NCBI GenBank assembly: GCA_028753945.1
Contig: JAPNXP010000002.1
Coordinates: forward strand, 11,904,001-11,968,000
Length of the DNA: 64,000 bases
From: Hexactinellida sp. DTS-2022
Taxonomy: Eukaryota > Porifera > Hexactinellida
Direction of reading: 5' to 3'
Shown: piece by piece, positions 54,875-64,000 of the stretch
How the letters are laid out: each line of letters opens with the position of its first letter
Numbering within the stretch: position 1 is the stretch's first letter
The notes under the pieces: model-generated
The model's input: only the letters and a program-made list of their open reading frames with translations
Told to the model about the DNA's origin: nothing
The model's database searches: none
Position numbers and translations under genes: made by a program

Positions 54875-57800
54875 GCGATATTAGGACCTGACGGGATATT
54901 GGGACCTGACCGGGATATCTGGACCTGAACGGGATATCTGGACCTGACGGGATATTGGGACCTGAACGGGATATTGGGACCTGAACGGGATATCTGGACC
55001 TGAACGGGGAATAAGACAATCGGGTCTAAGGGAATAACATAATCAATACAGGACAGATAGAACAAAACGGGATATTGGGACCTGAACGGGATATTGGGAC
55101 CTGAACGGGATATCTGGACCTGACGGGATATTGGGACCTGAACGGGATATTGGGACCTGAACGGGATATCTGGACCTGACGGGATATTGGGACCTGACGG
55201 GATATTGGGACCTGACGGGATATTGGGACCTGACCGGGATATCTGGACCTGAACGGGGAATAAGACAATCGGGTCTAAGGGAATAACATAATCAATACAG
55301 GACAGATAGAACAAAACGGGATATTGGGACCTGAACGGGATATTGGGACCTGAACGGGATATCTGGACCTGACGGGATATTGGGACCTGAACGGGATATT
55401 GGGACCTGAACGGGATATCTGGACCTGACGGGATATTGGGACCTGACGGGATATTGGGACCTGACGGGATATTGGGACCTGACCGGGATATCTGGACCTG
55501 AACGGGGAATAAGACAATCGGGTCTAAGGGAATAACATAATCAATACAGGACAGATAGAACAAAACGGGATATTGGGACCTGAACGGGATATTGGGACCT
55601 GAACGGGATATCTGGACCTGAACGGGGAATAAGACAATCGGGTCTAAGGAAATAACATAATCAATACAGGACAGATAGAACAAAACGGGATATCTGGACC
55701 TGACGGGATATCTGGACCTGACGGGATATCTGGACCTGACGGGATATTAGGACCTGACGGGATATCTGGACCTGACGGGATATCTGGACCTGACGGGATA
55801 TTAGGACCTGACGGGATATCTGGACCTGACGGGATATCTGGACCTGACGGGATATTGGGACCTGAACGGGATATCTGGACCTGACGGGATATTGGGACCT
55901 GAACGGGATATCTGGACCTGAACGGGGAATAAGACAATCGGGTCTAAGGGAATAACATAATCAATACAGGACAGATAGAACAAAACGGGATATCTGGACC
56001 TGACGGGATATTGGGACCTGACGGGATATCTGGACCTGACGGGATATTAGGACCTGACGGGATATCTGGACCTGACGGGATATCTGGACCTGACGGGATA
56101 TTAGGACCTGACGGGATATTGGGACCTGAACGGGATATCCGGACCTGACGGGATATTGGGACCTGACGGGATATTGGGACCTGACGGGATATTGGGACCT
56201 GACGGGATATTGGGACCTGACCGGGATATCTGGACCTGAACGGGGTATAAGACAATCGGGTCTAAGGAAATAACATAATCAATACTGGACATATAGAACA
56301 AAACGGGATATCTGTACCTGACGGGATATCTGGACCTGACGGGATATCTGGACCTGACGGGATATCTGGACCTGACGGGATATTAGGACCTGACGGGATA
56401 TTGGGACCTGACGGGATATCTGGACCTGACGGGATATTGGGACCTGACGGGATATCTGGACCTGACGGGATATCTGGACCTGACGGGATATTGGGACCTG
56501 AACGGGGTATAAGACAATCGGGTCTAAGGGAATAACATAATCAATACTGGACAGATAGTACAAAACGGGATATCCGGACCTGACGGGATATTGGGACCTG
56601 ACCGGGATATCTGGACCTGAACGGGGTATAAGACAATCGGGTCTACGGAAATAACATAATCAATACTGGACATATAGAACAAAACGGGATATTGGGACCT
56701 GACGGGATATTGGGACCTGACCGGGATATCTGGACCTGAACGGGGTATAAGACAATCGGGTCTAAGGAAATAACATAATCAATACTGGACAGATAGAACA
56801 AAACGGGATATCTGTACCTGACGGGATATTGGGACCTGACGGGATATTGGGACCTGACGGGATATTGGGACCTGACCGGGATATCTGGACCTGAACGGGG
56901 TATAAGACAATCGGGTCTAAGGGAATAACACAATCAATACAGGACAGATAGAACAAAATGGGATATTGGGACTTGACGGGATATTGGGACCTGAACGGGA
57001 TATCTGGACCTGACGGGATATCTGGACCTGAACGGGATATTGGCACCTGAACGGGATATCCGGACCTGACGGGATATTGGGACCTGACGGGATATTGGGA
57101 CCTGACCGGGATATCTGGACCTGAACGGGGTATAAGACAATCGGGTCTAAGGAAATAACATAATCAATACTGGACATATAGAACAAAACGGGATATCCGG
57201 ACCTGACGGGATATTGGGACCTGACGGGATATTGGGACCTGACCGGGATATCTGGACCTGACGGGATATCTGGACCTGAACGGGATATTGGCACCTGAAC
57301 GGGATATCCGGACCTGACGGGATATTGGGACCTGACGGGATATTGGGACCTGACGGGATATTGGGACCTGACCGGGATATCTGGACCTGAACGGGGTATA
57401 AGACAATCGGGTCTAAGGAAATAACATAATCAATACTGGACATATAGAACAAAACGGGATATCTGTACCTGACGGGATATCTGGACCTGACGGGATATCT
57501 GGACCTGACGGGATATCTGGACCTGACGGGATATTAGGACCTGACGGGATATTGGGACCTGACGGGATATCTGGACCTGACGGGATATTGGGACCTGACG
57601 GGATATCTGGACCTGACGGGATATTGGGACCTGAACGGGGTATAAGACAATCGGGTCTAAGGGAATAACATAATCAATACTGGACAGATAGTACAAAACG
57701 GGATATCCGGACCTGACGGGATATTGGGACCTGACCGGGATATCTGGACCTGAACGGGGTATAAGACAATCGGGTCTAAGGAAATAACATAATCAATACT

Positions 57801-57880
57801 GGACAGATAGAACAAAATGGGATATTGGGACTTGACGGGATATTGGGACCTGAACGGGATATCTGGACCTGACGGGTAAT
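54875..57880 (-). repeat. Minisatellite B with periodic cassettes
   Basis: Units of 18-19 bp (cctgacgggatattggga and cctgaacgggatatctgga types) form blocks separated by a cassette of about 62 bp. The cassette contains aagacaatcgggtctaag and aataacataatcaatac; I count fourteen. Two adjacent cassette-plus-block units (55026-55268 and 55275-55517) are identical at 249-bp spacing. Read on the minus strand the unit is atatcccgttcaggtcc, clearly related to minisatellite A. The 299-codon frame (55683-54784) is repeat-derived. Confidence 0.95.
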
Positions 57881-58261
57881 TTTTGTGTGGGAATCTTGCT
57901 CTCCTGCCTTTTTCACTTCATTTTTGGTTAATTAATTTTAAACCCATGCACAACCAGCTTCTTTGATAACTGCGATATATATGATTTCCCCAATTAGTAC
58001 CGCCCTATAATTAATTATTGTTCTAGCTTGAATTAAATTATGTGTTCCCTTTATAAATTTGCCCTTGCTCCGCTTGACAAGTGTTTCTCTATTATCTGAA
58101 TGTTTGTTGCTGCTTTATGTTGGTTATTTATTCTTGGCAATATTTTCACGTTTAAGACTGATTGTAAAATACGAATAATACATTTGATTATTTTTCATAA
58201 ATGAATATGATATATTATGTTGGTACTTGGTAGTAATTTTTGATAAATTGAGAAATCGATA
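57881..58261. other. Spacer, no gene
   Basis: A+T-rich unique sequence between minisatellite B and the last block of minisatellite A. No recognised feature. Confidence 0.5.
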
Positions 58262-58590
58262 GTCCCGTCAAGTCCATTCGTCCCATTCAAGTCCATTCGT
58301 CCCGATCAAGTCCATTGGTCCCGTTCAAGTCCATTCGTCCCGTTCAAGTCCATTAGTCCCGTTCAAGTCCATTCGTCCCTTTCAAGTCCATTCGTCCCAT
58401 TCAAGTCCATTCGTCCCGATCAAGTCCATTGGTCCCGTTCAAGTCCATTCGTCCCGTTCAAGTCCATTCGCCCCGATCAAGTCCATTCGTCCCTTGCAAA
58501 GTCCATTCGTCCCGTTCAGGTCAAGTCCATTGGTCCCGTCAAGTCCATTCGTCCCGTTCAAGTCCATTCGTCCCGTTCAAGTCCTTTCGT
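58262..58590 (+). repeat. Minisatellite A, block 4
   Basis: A short array of the 19-bp unit in the original plus orientation, including the duplicated stretch cgatcaagtccattggtccc. A worn unit may remain at about 58745-58775 (aatcaagtcttttaatcccg). Confidence 0.93.
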
Positions 58591-59557
58591 TCGTTTTGGC
58601 CCTTGTATATCATTTTGCCTCTTAGCTCTTAATATCCATTTGGAACTTTTCTTATTTCTACCAATTTTCCCTTACCCTTATTCTATTCACTATTCTTTGA
58701 CTATTCTTTCACTATTATTTAATAATTATAGTGAACAGATTCCTTTCAATCAAGTCTTTTAATCCCGTCTAGTCGATGTTTATAGTAGGAAAGCCAGTGA
58801 CAGTGTAAAAATTGTATTGGTCATTCATTTTTAAAGAACTGACTTTTGGTAATAATCACCAACACAAATTTACACAATACTAATTGCCACTGTTAATTGT
58901 TGATCCTTGAAGTTTTTCTTAGACTTATATGCTAATTAATATTTAGGAATATGTTATCGCTGTTTTGACTTGAGGTTATATTTCTGTTTCGCGTTCTAAA
59001 ACCCCATTCGCCCCTTGCTGCATGGCCGTCCACCAACAATCTTTCAGCGCCCCCCGGGGCTCTACAGTCCACTTTGAGAAACACTGATTTATAATATATC
59101 ATTAGATTAGGCACAAAGATCTACAGCAGATTAGTAGTTACTATATATATTCTTACTAAGCAGAATAGTATCTTTTGATCTAGTAGAAAATATTTAACAG
59201 TGTTAATTCACGAAGTAACGTATATTATAATTGCATAGTTTTACTATTTAATGTGGGTTTATTTAATGGTCTACTTCTTTATTACTCCATTCTCTAATAG
59301 TTTACTTCTCTAATTTTCTTATTGTTACCTCAGTTAACGACCACAGAGTATTCATCACATTCCTTATTTATACATTAGCTTTAGTATATCCTTATTAGCA
59401 ACGCAAAGTTCATACTCCTAATAGTCTGTTATATAACCTCGATTAACTTGCTCGTACAAATACATTATATTGGGTTATTACCTTAGATGTTGCTTAAGGA
59501 CAGATTCTTTAATAGTTTATGATCTCTAATAGTCCACCTGGGTCTGTTTGTCAAATA
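58591..59557. other. No gene; hAT-like right end at about 59020-59088
   Basis: The complement of 59020-59088 begins cagtgtttctcaaagtggac and continues ctgtagagcc with ggggggcgctgaaag, the widespread hAT MITE start. Its partner end is not seen. The remainder is A+T-rich without coding. Confidence 0.5.
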
Positions 59558-59641
59558 CAGGTAAACCTCCCAAAGCGGCAACCTCCGAGAAGCGGCACAA
59601 AATCATTCTCCCGATGGGTGCCGCTTTGGGAGGTTTACCTG
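59558..59641. mobile_element. pogo-like MITE, copy of 6706-6805
   Basis: The ends caggtaaacctcccaaagcg are mirrored at the right, with TA on both sides (59556-59557 and 59642-59643). It is 84 bp, nearly identical to the first copy apart from one missing internal unit. Confidence 0.9.
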
Positions 59642-60008
59642 TAGACTGTAGTGGACTATTAGAGAGAATACACTGTACATTACATTAATCCTCCTTTCTT
59701 CTAGATCCCATTCCCGGATTGCAAATCTCAAAATTATTAATGGTGTGAAAAAACGAGAACATTTGGAAGAATACTTTTTTAATTTATAAGAATGTGATTA
59801 CTTAATTCAAATCGAATTTTTAGTATTATATTTATACTTACTTGTACTCTATCAATTGTATTTAATTTGTAACTTTGATGTAACTCTCTTTCTCAATGTC
59901 ATGTAAAATTGAATTGTTGCTTGTGTTCAGCTAAAAAGTATATATATATAGCATTCTATACAAAAGGCAATGGCAGTCATTATTTTTTTGGATTGGGATT
60001 GGTTAGCA

Positions 60009-60339
60009 CAGTGATTCCCAAACTGGGGTCGCAACTCCCAAGGGAGTCAACAAACAGCTAAGGCCAGTGCCGTGCTGTGATTTTACCTGGGATATACTTG
60101 GGGACAACATACAAAGTTTATATGCTAATGGCACATCTGGGATCAAGGGCCGTAGAAAACTTCTGAATGATTGTACCGTCTGTGAAATGAAACAATTCAA
60201 ATCATTTGAAATTTCAAACCAAATCAAATCAAATCATTTGAGATTTCAAACGATTCAAATCACATCAAATAAATAGCCACTCAGAATGATCTTATATCAA
60301 ATTAAATATTTGAAAGATTTGATTTGATTTACAACACTG
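60009..60339. mobile_element. Composite of hAT-like MITE ends
   Basis: The left end cagtgattcccaaactgggg is a common hAT MITE start. The right end gatttacaacactg belongs to a different, (AAATC)-rich type, like the core of 16413-16958. The two ends do not match each other, so this is probably a fusion or nesting of two truncated elements. Confidence 0.45.
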
Positions 60340-60347
60340 GTGGACAA

Positions 60348-60428
60348 TGCATCTGTTGCAGGCCAAATGCGTTTACCGCGTTTAGCCAGAAAATATACAC
60401 CAAACGTGTTTGGCCTAGGCCAGATGCA
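60348..60428. repeat. Small foldback (TGCATCTG ... CAGATGCA)
   Basis: The sequence tgcatctgttgcaggccaaa is mirrored by gtttggcctaggccagatgc within 81 bp, with a centre near aaaatataca. It may be a minimal MITE. Confidence 0.7.
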
Positions 60429-60666
60429 TTTCAATTAATTTATATATAGAATAGGTGTACTATATTTATCACTATTAATTAAATTCATTTATTTCTCATT
60501 CTATCACGCGATTTTTGTTATTTATTCACCAGAATAGGTGTATTGTATTATAAAATTTATATTTAATATAATGTATTGTATTGTGTTTATATTGTAGTAT
60601 AATGTGTAGCCAGGTTAATATATTGTCGGCGTCATTTTGAAAGTACTGAATTGGATCAACCTAATA

Positions 60667-60840
60667 CAGTGGAAGCCGCTTAATCGGGACGCCTCGGGAG
60701 TAGGAATTTAGTCCCGTTTATCCGGTTCTCCCGATTAACCGATATACTTTATAGTATTTGATACGAATTGGTTTCCAAAGCCTCGTCCCGAATAACCGAA
60801 TTTCCCGATTAACCGTCTCCCGATTAAGCGGCTTCCACTG
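60667..60840. mobile_element. pogo-like MITE (CAGTGGAAGCCGC ends)
   Basis: The ends cagtggaagccgcttaatcg and cgattaagcggcttccactg are exact inverted repeats flanked by TA (60665-60666 and 60841-60842). 'Cccgattaaccg' repeats inside. It is 174 bp. Confidence 0.93.
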
Positions 60841-61373
60841 TAATGTCATTTCGTGAGGTGGAAAACAGAACAGACAAGCATAGTATAGTTTAACTAAGAA
60901 TTTATATGAAATTTATGCATATCTAACTAAGAGCATTACTTCCCAATTCAATTTATGTGATTACCACAATATAGAAATATAGATAGTTAAAATCATAAAT
61001 CACATTCGTCAGTATTTCATTCAAACATAAAATGAACGGGTATTTTGCCGTGGTCTTTGAAATCGAATGAAATAGCTTTTTGAAGGCGGGGAAGATTCCC
61101 TTTAGGCCTAGGTAATACTCCTTTTCCAGAGATAAGATTGAAAAGCACTATAATTTGAATAAACGAACAAATACCGAATTGTGTCGTATTGTTTACTTCA
61201 AAATCTTGATTCGTAGAAAGAATTTCAATCAAGTTCTAGAAGGAAAGTCTTACAGCACCGTTATTTCTTCCGAGTAAATAACTCGCATAATGGATATATA
61301 TTCTGGTCCCTGCCCTTCTGTCCACGGTGCTCTGCGTCAGAGATATTATCGAATGAGAAAGAAATATATTGTT
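60841..61373. other. No gene recognised
   Basis: A+T-rich stretch with short open frames on both strands but no recognisable protein or repeat. Confidence 0.35.
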
Positions 61374-61505
61374 GTCTGCATACGCCTAAATCACATATTA
61401 TTGTTACGGTATAGGAGAAGATTCCAAAATTTAGCGTTCCTAATTAAAATTTTCCAAAGTATCATACTCCAAAAGGAGCGTCTCGCGCTCCTGGATAATT
61501 CCTTG
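61374..61505. repeat. Dispersed repeat, inverted copy of 17512-17655
   Basis: The complement reads aattatccaggagcgcgaga, cgctccttttggagtatgat and cctataccgtaacaataat, in the order found in the P-element intron at 17512-17655. Confidence 0.75.
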
Positions 61506-61558
61506 AATCCATTGCTGATATTTGTAGTAATAAATTTATACAAACTATCATATTAATC

Positions 61559-61869
61559 TATGGGCGTCGAATTTTCCAATTTTTCTGAAAATCTTTTGGG
61601 GGGGGGGGCTGCCAGAGAACATTTAAAAGACATTTATTTTATGTTGCAATTAATAAGAAAAATCACATAATTTTTAATTAATAACTTAAGTCAAGTGAAA
61701 TGTAAATTTACTGAGAAAGCTTTATGCAACTTGACATTTTGGGGCAAATTAAAAACCTGTTATCTTCCACTGTTTCAACCAATTTTCAAGACAAACGCCA
61801 GCTGAGGGGACGAAATCTGGGGGGGGGGGGATCGAGACCTATGCTGCCTCCCCTGCAACGACGCCTATG
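61559..61869. mobile_element. hAT-like MITE, copy of 3647-3928
   Basis: The ends tatgggcgtcg and cgacgcctatg carry an exact 8-bp duplication tattaatc at 61551-61558 and 61870-61877. The interior is very similar to 3647-3928, with added G runs. Confidence 0.92.
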
Positions 61870-61888
61870 TATTAATCCATTATTTAGA

Positions 61889-62340
61889 CTACTTGAACAA
61901 GAAGAAGAATTTAATGAAGAATACCCGGTAGATAGCAGTTTGAGTACACCTGCATGTAGTCACACTGATCTATCTGTTCATTTTCGTGACGATGTAAATC
62001 CAGGATACGTTCCAGATTTTGGATTGGAATTAGATGATTTCTATACCAGAGAAATAATTCACAACAACTATGGAAATGTGTTAATCGATCCCTACAATAA
62101 CATACTTGATAATCCCAAGTTTATATCAACTCCGATAGATACAATACAAATAGAGGGCCATCCATTCCTGCACTCCAATGTGCTACTCCATCAGAAAATC
62201 AGCCCTCATCTCCATTGCTTATTCCAGCTTCTGAATTTTAATGTCAACAATCACTTTATAACAATTTGAATCCATCATATCCGTCTCAATATCCTTTCTG
62301 TTCGTACATACCACCACCGTCGCTACAATTGGAGACAGCT
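61889..62340 (+). pseudogene. Unrecognised coding remnant, acidic then Pro/Ser-rich
   Basis: After a plausible acceptor (ttatttag) just right of a MITE, the frame reads LLEQEEEFNEEYPVDSSLST, later NPGYVPDFGLELDDFYTREI and NVLIDPYNNILDNPKFIST, a non-repetitive sequence with coding-like composition. From about 62160 the better sequence lies in another frame (ATPSENQPSSPLLIPASE) and, past a stop, LNPSYPSQYPFCSYIPPPSL. One shift and one stop therefore separate the parts. The composition (acidic, then Ser/Pro/Tyr-rich) would suit a transcription-factor activation region or a transposon-encoded protein, but I recognise no family. The ATG-started frame from 61724 that includes the MITE is accidental. 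Confidence 0.45.
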
Positions 62341-62426
62341 GTACCTGTATGCACAGTTGTCCAGGTTGTCATAGACCTATCCATACGATTGTGGACAGAC
62401 TGTTGGTGAGGAAGGCTACGGACAGG

Positions 62427-62559
62427 CAGGGGCGTGCTGGGGTTGGGGGGCCCATGCGGGATTCCATTCAGAAAGGATTCGCTGTGGGACCCTAACGCGG
62501 CCTCCAAAGGGGGGCCCGAGCGGGAATCCCGCATCGATTGTATGGCCAGCACGCCCCTG
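62427..62559. mobile_element. hAT-like MITE, copy of 2594-2756
   Basis: The ends caggggcgtgctgg and ccagcacgcccctg are exact inverted repeats. The exact 8-bp duplication cggacagg lies at 62419-62426 and 62560-62567. It is 133 bp and GC-rich. Confidence 0.94.
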
Positions 62560-62567
62560 CGGACAGG

Positions 62568-62978
62568 GCCAACGAACTTTTAAATAAGTCCTAAACTGAG
62601 GGGGGCTCGCCGGCTCGAAACTTTAATCTAACTTTATTGAAGTTTTGACAACAACAATGTATAATCGATGCTAAGAATACAATTATGTACTGTATTTTTC
62701 TTCAAATAATAACCGGGAATATCATTGATTTTCCGAGGGTATTTATCATTCATAGGATACAGCTATAAATGCTAAATACAGTGAGATATAAATTATGAAA
62801 AATTCCTAAAATAATAAATTATATACATATTAACAAATCAGCATACGCAAGTTTGCTGAACTAAAAAAGTTCATAAAATGGGTAATTTGCCACTTTGTTT
62901 ATTTTAAATTCCTTAATATTTCCAAGGGAGTTTTGGATTAATTAATTAATTAATTGTCAAAGTTAGGTGCCTCTCCAG
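62568..62978. other. No gene recognised
   Basis: A+T-rich. At 62692-62760 tactgtatttttcttcaaat and ccgagggtatttat hint at a worn CCGTATTTA-type element, without clear ends. Confidence 0.35.
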
Positions 62979-63269
62979 CAGGCTGACCAGATATCTAGTT
63001 CTACTTCAAAAATGAAGGACAAGTTTCAAATTAAAAAGCCGTAGGGTGAGAAACCCAGTATTAGAAAAGCAGTACATTTAGAATCAAGGCTATAGTATAT
63101 GGACGTAGACTATGTCATCTGAGTATGGTGAACAATTTTAAACAAGTTTAGAAAGTTAAAGAGGGACACAGGGTAAGAAGGCAGTTAGTAAATTAATAAA
63201 TTATTTAATTCTAATTATATAATTATCCCAAAAAGGACTGACCTAATAATAGGACATCTGGTCACCCTG
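62979..63269. mobile_element. hAT-like MITE (CAGGGTGACCAGATGTCC type)
   Basis: The left end caggctgaccagatatc and the right end (complement) cagggtgaccagatgtcc form the inverted repeat of a hAT MITE type found in many animals. No clear 8-bp duplication is left. It is 291 bp. Confidence 0.75.
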
Positions 63270-63389
63270 CTCCATGTCTGTAGCCAGAAAGTGATAGTGG
63301 GTAGGGTATTAAAATTGCATTGTTGGACTGAGACTCCTATATTATGCAAACTATAAGTATATTTAACGTAGTTTGATTGGACAATAAGA

Positions 63390-63500
63390 ATTCTCAGAGA
63401 GGAATCAGCACCCCCGCCGCCCCTCCGAGTTTGATACGAGGGGGGGGGGGGGCTCGGGCCACCCTGCCCCCCGGGTTCGGCGCCTATGGCTACGGATGTC
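63390..63500. repeat. GC-rich MITE fragment
   Basis: G and C homopolymers followed by gggttcggcgcctatggcta, the right end of a CATAGGCGCC-type MITE. No left partner was identified. Confidence 0.5.
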
Positions 63501-63612
63501 CTATTTGGTGCATCTGCTCGTTAGGGCAAAGAGCTGACAGCATCCAGGACGGAAGAGTAGCAGCTAAATGGGACAAGAAAAACAGATCAAAAGAATGGTA
63601 AAGCAGTCCAAC

Positions 63613-64000
63613 CAGTGCTGCCAAGTCTCCGTAAATTTACGTAGACTACGTAAATATGACCCCTATCTGCGTGTCTACGTATGAAGACTTATTTCTACGT
63701 ATTTCTAGCGAAATATATTTAAGACTTCTTGTTTAACATATAACTTCGTTTTGTTCTTACTAGTGAACCACCATATAATTTTTTATGTTTTATAATATGT
63801 TAAATAATAACATAGTGATGAATTATTACAATTTCAGAATACTCTTGATTCAAAACAGTTGCACAATTCAAAATTAGCTAAATTAATTATTACTTTGATA
63901 GTTTGATACATGCTATTAGTGAGTATATCTTATTGTTTACAAGCGCGAAACCGTCCATATATTTACCTTTATGAATGATTATTCATACAAAATAGTTAGT
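63613..64000. mobile_element. hAT-like MITE left end running off the window
   Basis: It starts cagtgctgccaagtctccgt followed by repeated 'acgtaga/tctacgta' words, a typical MITE start with subterminal repeats. The right end is not found before 64000, so the length is unknown. Confidence 0.5.

Noticed and set aside
54784-55683. 299-codon minus-strand frame (SRSGPNIPFRSQYPV repeats)
   Set aside because: Repeat-derived from minisatellite B and its cassettes; parallel overlapping frames exist throughout the array.
50501-58590. CRISPR-like array
   Set aside because: Units are contiguous and 18-19 bp long without unique spacers. The context is animal DNA; there are no cas genes.

Overview
This is animal (metazoan) nuclear DNA, A+T-rich by eye, with widely spaced short exons and a very dense load of transposable elements. 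The only host gene I can name is a LysM-domain gene of the LYSMD1/LYSMD2 type. Its first exon (501-713) and second exon (from 10687) are split inside the LysM domain by an intron of about 10 kb. That gene, THAP-type P elements, Harbinger and Mutator-like transposases, a CR1/L2-type LINE and Ty3/Gypsy fossils all point to an invertebrate. I cannot name the species.

Layout. 0.5-11 kb: LYSMD exons 1 and 2, with the intron full of short non-autonomous DNA elements. Most are hAT-like (8-bp target duplications) or pogo/Tigger-like (TA duplications). 8-17 kb: a family of long palindromic foldback elements, one of which carries a clean pogo-like insertion. 17.0-20.9 kb: a P-element (THAP9-type) transposase gene, frame-broken and cut by two hAT MITEs. 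22.1-24.5 kb: a Ty3/Gypsy fossil. 24.5-26.3 kb: the 3' half of a second P-element transposase, split by a hAT element. 29.5-30.4 kb: a multi-exon OTU-domain gene on the minus strand. 31.5-34.2 kb: a Gypsy-type integrase fossil.

35.67-39.10 kb: a 3.4-kb Mutator-like element whose ends are tandem-repeat arrays in inverted orientation. It carries remnants of a FLYWCH-like finger, a MULE transposase and a C-terminal RING finger. 40.6-41.3 kb: a Harbinger transposase remnant. 41.75-43.99 kb: a Mutator-like element with an uninterrupted 471-codon FLYWCH/MULE transposase. 44.40-48.69 kb: a 4.3-kb inverted-repeat element with arms of about 1 kb, hit by several later insertions. 49.2-50.15 kb: a third Gypsy integrase fossil. 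50.5-58.6 kb: two related minisatellite systems, A (19-bp unit) and B (18/19-bp unit in the opposite orientation), with higher-order structure. 58.6-64 kb: more MITEs and one unrecognised coding remnant.

Several inverted repeats act as their own controls. One arm holds an insertion and the other keeps the empty site, so target duplications can be read directly at 15499-16044, 47270-47518 and 47870-48112. In the same way a dispersed repeat at 48.85 kb preserves the empty site of the 35.67-39.10 kb element. The most unusual items are the RING-bearing MULE with tandem-repeat ends and the minisatellite whose unit resembles an RNA polymerase III B box. All functional statements are inferences from sequence reading; no alignment or database search was run.
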